A program made the translations under genes and the position numbers. This document shows, piece after piece, positions 59,676-64,000 of a stretch of 64,000 nucleotides of DNA. Origin of the DNA: Citrobacter amalonaticus (GTDB taxonomy: Bacteria; Pseudomonadota; Gammaproteobacteria; Enterobacterales; Enterobacteriaceae); contig NZ_CP014015.2 in assembly GCF_001559075.2 (NCBI RefSeq), positions 3,968,001 to 4,032,000 of the forward strand, given 5' to 3'. The notes beneath the pieces were generated by a model that saw nothing but the letters and a program-made list of their open reading frames with translations, was not told the origin of the DNA and ran no database searches. Position 1 is the stretch's first letter, and every line of letters starts with the position of its first letter.

Positions 59676-59678
59676 GAT

Positions 59679-60314
59679 TTATCCTTTCTTTTGATCAGTG
59701 ACATCCTGCCATTCACCGTTGGCCAGGTTTTCCAGGCTGTAATCACCCATCGCGTAGCGGATCAGGCGCAGCGTGGGGAAGCCAACGTGCGCGGTCATTC
59801 GTCGCACCTGGCGGTTACGGCCTTCATATAAGGTCACTTTCAGCCAACGGGTGGGGATGTTTTTTCGCTCGCGAATGGGCGGATTGCGCGGCCACAGCCA
59901 CTCAGGCTCCGCGACCAGCTCAATACCGGCGGGCAGGGTGGGGCCATCGTTCAGCGTCACGCCATTGCGCAACGCTTCCAGCGCCTCCGCTGTCGGTTCG
60001 CCTTCCACCTGTACATAGTAAATTTTCCCGGTACGCTTGCCGGGTTGTGTCAGACGCGCCTGCAATGCGCCGTCATTGGTGAGCACCAGTAACCCTTCGC
60101 TGTCTCTGTCGAGACGACCTGCGGCATACACGCCCTGCACAGGAATAAAATCTTTTAACGTGCGGCGTCCGGCCTCGTCGGTAAATTGTGGCAAAACATC
60201 GTAAGGTTTATTGAACAAAACCACGCGTTTTGGCTGGTTTTCTTTCCGGGGCTTAGTGACTTGTCGTTGGCTGAATCGCTCAACCCGGTGATTTCTAAAA
60301 GAAGTTTTTTGCAT
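59679..60314 (-). CDS. rluE: 23S rRNA pseudouridine synthase RluE
   Basis: 211 residues from ATG 60314. Catalytic Asp in the GRLDRDSEGLLVLTND motif (about 91-106), RsuA family, and the C-terminal EGRNRQVRRM box. Modifies U2457 of 23S rRNA in E. coli. First gene of the leftward cluster, divergent from icd. Confidence 0.97.
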   Translation of the reverse strand: MQKTSFRNHRVERFSQRQVTKPRKENQPKRVVLFNKPYDVLPQFTDEAGRRTLKDFIPVQGVYAAGRLDRDSEGLLVLTNDGALQARLTQPGKRTGKIYYVQVEGEPTAEALEALRNGVTLNDGPTLPAGIELVAEPEWLWPRNPPIRERKNIPTRWLKVTLYEGRNRQVRRMTAHVGFPTLRLIRYAMGDYSLENLANGEWQDVTDQKKG

Positions 60315-60515
60315 GGTATTTTCAGATCTTATCAATTGCCGCATTATAGCCTAATAACGAGTGTCTTTCATGGCAGCGAACATTAGGGTAGTATTGACAT
60401 GCTCATTACAAAACATTAACAAAAAATTGCTCTAACGCAGTCGTGCAGCAGGACGCAAAGGCACATGCAGCGCGATGACAGACGAGCAAACCAGAAGCGC
60501 TCGAAGGAGAGGTGA

Positions 60516-61766
60516 ATGGAAAGCAAAGTAGTTGTTCCGGCGGAAGGTAAGAAGATCACCCTGCAAAACGGCAAACTCAACGTTCCTGAGAATCCGATTA
60601 TCCCGTTTATCGAAGGCGACGGTATCGGTGTTGACGTAACCCCTGCCATGCTGAAAGTGGTCGATGCCGCTGTCGAGAAAGCCTATAAAGGCGAGCGTAA
60701 AATCTCCTGGATGGAAATTTACACCGGTGAGAAATCTACCCAGGTATACGGTCAGGACGTCTGGCTGCCGACAGAAACCCTGGATCTGATTCGTGACTAC
60801 CGCGTGGCGATTAAAGGCCCGCTGACTACCCCAGTCGGTGGCGGTATTCGCTCTCTGAACGTTGCGCTGCGTCAGGAACTTGACCTGTACGTCTGCCTGC
60901 GTCCTGTTCGTTACTATCAGGGCACCCCAAGCCCGGTTAAACATCCGGAACTGACCGACATGGTGATCTTCCGTGAAAACTCAGAAGACATCTACGCCGG
61001 TATCGAGTGGAAAGCGGACTCTGCAGATGCAGAAAAAGTGATCAAATTCCTGCGTGAAGAGATGGGCGTGAAGAAAATTCGCTTCCCTGAACACTGCGGT
61101 ATCGGTATCAAACCGTGCTCTGAAGAAGGGACCAAGCGTCTGGTTCGCGCGGCGATCGAATATGCGATCACTAACGACCGTGACTCTCTGACCCTGGTTC
61201 ACAAAGGCAACATCATGAAGTTCACCGAAGGCGCGTTTAAAGACTGGGGTTACCAGTTAGCGCGTGAAGAATTCGGCGCTGAGCTGATCGATGGCGGCCC
61301 GTGGATGAAAATCAAGAACCCGAACACCGGCAAAGAGATCGTGGTGAAAGACGTGATCGCCGATGCGTTCCTGCAACAGATCCTGCTGCGTCCGGCGGAA
61401 TACGACGTGATTGCCTGTATGAACCTGAACGGTGACTACATTTCTGACGCCCTGGCGGCGCAGGTAGGCGGTATTGGTATCGCCCCTGGCGCTAACATCG
61501 GTGATGAGTGCGCGCTGTTCGAAGCAACGCACGGTACGGCGCCGAAATACGCCGGACAGGACAAAGTGAACCCGGGCTCTATCATCCTCTCCGCTGAGAT
61601 GATGCTGCGCCACATGCAGTGGTTCGAAGCCGCAGACCTGATTGTTAAAGGTATGGAAGGCGCGATTGCCGCGAAGACCGTGACCTATGACTTCGAGCGT
61701 CTGATGGAAGGCGCTAAACTGCTGAAATGTTCAGAGTTTGGTGACGCGATCATCGAAAACATGTAA
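60516..61766 (+). CDS. icd: Isocitrate dehydrogenase (NADP) Icd
   Basis: 416 residues, nearly identical to E. coli Icd. Phosphorylation/substrate Ser in GGGIRSLNVALRQ (Ser113), catalytic region KHCGIGIK-type (PEHCGIGIKPCSEEG), NADP-binding ATHGTAPKYAG. The 3' end is intact (KCSEFGDAIIENM), so no e14/phage-21-type element has used the icd attachment site here. Strong site AGGAGAGGTG before ATG. Confidence 0.99.
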   Translation: MESKVVVPAEGKKITLQNGKLNVPENPIIPFIEGDGIGVDVTPAMLKVVDAAVEKAYKGERKISWMEIYTGEKSTQVYGQDVWLPTETLDLIRDYRVAIKGPLTTPVGGGIRSLNVALRQELDLYVCLRPVRYYQGTPSPVKHPELTDMVIFRENSEDIYAGIEWKADSADAEKVIKFLREEMGVKKIRFPEHCGIGIKPCSEEGTKRLVRAAIEYAITNDRDSLTLVHKGNIMKFTEGAFKDWGYQLAREEFGAELIDGGPWMKIKNPNTGKEIVVKDVIADAFLQQILLRPAEYDVIACMNLNGDYISDALAAQVGGIGIAPGANIGDECALFEATHGTAPKYAGQDKVNPGSIILSAEMMLRHMQWFEAADLIVKGMEGAIAAKTVTYDFERLMEGAKLLKCSEFGDAIIENM

Positions 61767-61785
61767 TCCAGTATCTGGGTTAAAC

Positions 61786-61815
61786 AATAACGGGAGCCAT
61801 CTGGCTCCCGTTATT
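61786..61815. terminator. Bidirectional terminator between icd and fdhF-like
   Basis: AATAACGGGAGCC-ATCT-GGCTCCCGTTATT, a perfect 13-base stem with A/T-rich feet, between convergent genes. Confidence 0.9.
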
Positions 61816-61827
61816 ACGTCCGTTCCG

Positions 61828-63975
61828 CTAGCCAATCGCCTCGCAAAGGCGCGTTTTCATGTCACTGTAGGTCTGCGCGGCATAGCGTTCAGCCCACGAC
61901 TGATCGTCGATCTTCTCTATTTTAACCGCGCAATACTTGGTTTCCGGCGTCTTTGAGATCGGATCGAGATTATCCTGCGTGAGTTCATTACACGCGCCAA
62001 TCCACCATTGATAGGTCATGTACACCGCCCCGTGGTTGATGCGCCCGGAGACATCCGCCCGACTGATCACTTTTCCCCGACGTGAACTGACCCACACCAG
62101 GTCGCGATGGCGAATTCCTGCTTTTTGCGCATCCTGCGTGCTGATCTGCACATAGCCAGGCTCATCGGCAAGCGCCTGCAGGGCGGCACAGTTGCCGGTC
62201 ATGGAACGACAGGAGTAGTGACCGACTTCGCGTACCGTACACAGAATCAGCGGATAGGCCTCGTCAGGCACTTCCGCAGGTGCGCGCCACGGTGCGGCAA
62301 ACAGCTTGCCTTTACCGTCTGGCGTGTCGAAGCGGCTGTTTTCATACAGATAGGGCGTACCGGGATGGTCGAGGTCGGGGCAGGGCCACTGGATATGCCC
62401 CATGTCGCCCATCTTTTCCCAGGTGACGCCGTAGAACAGCGGACACAGTTCACGCATCTCATCCCAGATCTGTTGATTGTTTTCATAGTGCATGGGATAG
62501 CCCATTTCACTGGCGAGCAGGCTGATAATTTCCCAGTCTCGCTTCACGTCGCCAGTGGGGTCGATGGCCTTTTCGAAACGCTGGAAGCCGCGATCGGCGC
62601 AGGTGAATACGCCGCCGTGCTCACCCCAGGAGGTGGCAGGTAAAATGACGTCCGCCATCTCGGCGGTTTTGGTCATAAAGATATCCTGCACCACGACAAA
62701 ATCCAGCGCCGCGAAACCGTCACGCACCAGCCTCAGATCGGCTTCCGTTTGCAGCGGGTCTTCTCCCATGATGTAGTAGGCTTTGATTTTACCTTCCAGC
62801 GCCAGATGCGGGACTTCGGTAATGCGCGTGCCGACCTTGTCATCCATCCGGCTGGCATCAATGCCCCAGGCTCTGGCGAACTTCTCTCTGACGGCCGCAT
62901 CGGTGACGTCCTGATATCCCGGAAAGAGATTCGGTAATACGCCCATATCGCAGGCACCCTGGACGTTGTTTTGCCCGCGAACCGGGCCGACTCCGACGTG
63001 TGGACGGCCCAGGTTACCGGTCAGCAGGGCAAGGCTCGATAATCCGCGCACCACGTCCACGGCCTGACCGAACTGCGTCACGCCCATTCCCCACATCACT
63101 GTCGCGGAAGGGGCGGCGGCAAAGGTTCGCATCGCCTGACGAACCTGCAACGCCGGAACGCCAGTCAAATGCTCGACCGCTTCCGGCGCATAGTCTTTTA
63201 CCGTCTGCCAGTAGGCATCCAGCCCCTGCGTGTGCTTGTTCACGTACTCCTTGTCGTAAAGCTGTTCGTCAATGAGGACGTAACCAAAGGCGTTCACCAG
63301 CGCCATGTTGCAACCGTTATTCAGTTGCAAATGCTGGTCAGCAATGCGAGCGGTTTCAATACGACGGGGATCGCAGACGATTATCTTCGCGCCATTCTGC
63401 CGCGCCTTGATCACCCGGCGCGCCACAATCGGGTGAGAATCTGCGCAGTTGTAACCGAAGATCAGCAGGCATTTTGAGTTTTCGATGTCGCTGATGGAAT
63501 TACTCATTGCGCCATTGCCCAGCGTTTCCTGGAGGCCAGCGACCGAAGGCCCGTGGCACACGCGGGCGCAGCAGTCCACGTTGTTGGTGTTGAGAACCGC
63601 GCGGGCGAATTTCTGCATCACATAGTTGGTTTCGTTGCCAGTACCACGAGAGGAACCGGTTGTCATAATGGCGCGGGGACCCGCGCTGTCGCGAATTTCC
63701 AGTAACCGTCGGGCGGTATAGCGAATCGCTTCTTCCCAGCTGACCGGGGTAAATTTGCCGCCTTTCTGGTAGCGGATCAATGGGCGGGTGAGGCGGGGAG
63801 TCAGAAGGCGGGTATCGTTAAGGAAATCCCAACCATAGTACCCTTTCAGACAAAGTTGGTTCTGGTTAGTAACACCCTCAGCCGCTTCAGCACGGATGAT
63901 TTTGTTATTTTCAACAACAAGCTTGAGCTTGCACCCGGCCCCACAGTAGGGACAGACACTGGTGATTTTTTTCAT
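61828..63975 (-). CDS. fdhF: Formate dehydrogenase H-type alpha subunit, Cys variant
   Basis: 715 residues from ATG 63975 (TTG one codon upstream is less likely), the same length as E. coli FdhF. 4Fe-4S ligands CPYCGAGC and LCLKG near the N-terminus; molybdopterin-binding segments TTGSSRGTGNETNYV, GMGVTQFGQ, ILPATSWGEHGG and VREVGHYSCRSMTGNCAAL. The active site reads NVDCCARVCHGPSVAG with TGC where FdhF has Sec140 (TGA). It is therefore a selenium-independent paralogue that probably oxidises formate with a Mo-Cys centre, at a lower rate. No partner subunit gene is visible. Confidence 0.93.
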   Translation of the reverse strand: MKKITSVCPYCGAGCKLKLVVENNKIIRAEAAEGVTNQNQLCLKGYYGWDFLNDTRLLTPRLTRPLIRYQKGGKFTPVSWEEAIRYTARRLLEIRDSAGPRAIMTTGSSRGTGNETNYVMQKFARAVLNTNNVDCCARVCHGPSVAGLQETLGNGAMSNSISDIENSKCLLIFGYNCADSHPIVARRVIKARQNGAKIIVCDPRRIETARIADQHLQLNNGCNMALVNAFGYVLIDEQLYDKEYVNKHTQGLDAYWQTVKDYAPEAVEHLTGVPALQVRQAMRTFAAAPSATVMWGMGVTQFGQAVDVVRGLSSLALLTGNLGRPHVGVGPVRGQNNVQGACDMGVLPNLFPGYQDVTDAAVREKFARAWGIDASRMDDKVGTRITEVPHLALEGKIKAYYIMGEDPLQTEADLRLVRDGFAALDFVVVQDIFMTKTAEMADVILPATSWGEHGGVFTCADRGFQRFEKAIDPTGDVKRDWEIISLLASEMGYPMHYENNQQIWDEMRELCPLFYGVTWEKMGDMGHIQWPCPDLDHPGTPYLYENSRFDTPDGKGKLFAAPWRAPAEVPDEAYPLILCTVREVGHYSCRSMTGNCAALQALADEPGYVQISTQDAQKAGIRHRDLVWVSSRRGKVISRADVSGRINHGAVYMTYQWWIGACNELTQDNLDPISKTPETKYCAVKIEKIDDQSWAERYAAQTYSDMKTRLCEAIG

Positions 63976-64000
63976 CAATAACAGACCTGTTAAAAGCTGA

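Noticed and set aside
61700..61766. icd 3' end as a prophage attachment site
   Set aside because: The 3' end of icd is followed at once by its terminator and a host gene, so this common att site is unoccupied here.
1..64000. CRISPR arrays, tRNA or rRNA genes
   Set aside because: No regularly spaced repeats with unique spacers and no cloverleaf or rRNA-like sequence were noticed on either strand by reading; a tRNAscan or CRISPR search was not possible.

Overview
The window is a stretch of enterobacterial chromosome carrying a large lambdoid prophage. The right 8 kb (56.0-64.0 kb) is ordinary chromosome in the conserved enterobacterial order purB-hflD-mnmA-nudJ-rluE (leftward) and icd (rightward), followed by a leftward FdhF-type formate dehydrogenase with Cys where Sec is expected. 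Protein sequences closely resemble E. coli/Salmonella/Citrobacter/Enterobacter/Klebsiella orthologues, so the host is a member of the Enterobacteriaceae; the genus cannot be fixed from the window. The left chromosome-phage junction and the main integrase lie outside the window.

Prophage, left to right. 0-4.9 kb: early genes with an HNH-AP2 endonuclease, replication initiator, DnaC-type helicase loader, DUF1627 protein and DUF550-type protein. 4.9-9.8 kb: accessory genes, notably a DUF2946 protein plus an OprC/NosA-type copper TonB receptor, and small secreted proteins flanked by a roughly 195-bp duplication. 9.8-12.5 kb: LexA-box-linked broken dinI-like gene, DUF1367, a small nuclease, YlcG and the late antiterminator Q. 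12.6-14.0 kb: KTSC protein and small lipoproteins. 14.08-16.52 kb: complete IS66-family element with an 8-bp target duplication, sitting between Q and lysis. 16.5-19.2 kb: holin, endolysin, Rz with nested Rz1, cold-shock protein and a YmcF/YnfQ-like zinc-ribbon protein with an AUU start. 19.3-41.1 kb: an apparently intact head and long non-contractile tail module (terminase, portal, MuF, scaffold, P22-type coat, connectors, tail tube, G/GT frameshift, tape measure, tail tip, fibres), interrupted by one reverse-strand HExxH gene.

41.3-52.8 kb is a cargo block: a truncated integrase, a leftward array of five tiny membrane-protein ORFs including a YoaK look-alike, a FhuE-like siderophore receptor with a Fur-like box, an IS66 end remnant, an SDR dehydrogenase and a WYL regulator, a YncE-like beta-propeller protein with a Fur-like box, a TolA-domain-III lipoprotein, and an ars locus (broken arsH, arsR, arsB, arsC). 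52.8-55.7 kb is a P22-type immI region: mnt-like repressor (leftward, leading four small genes), arc-like and ant (rightward), palindromic operators, overlapping promoters and a predicted sar-like antisense RNA.

The prophage ends near 55.7-55.9 kb, directly against an intact PhoP-type promoter (PhoP box plus -10) that points into the prophage. Since phoPQ normally follows purB, the insertion seems to have separated phoPQ from its autoregulated promoter. The structural genes look functional, but several early or small genes carry frameshifts or stops and IS66 lies in the late-operon leader, so the element looks like a partly decayed prophage kept as a carrier of metal-handling, envelope and exclusion genes.
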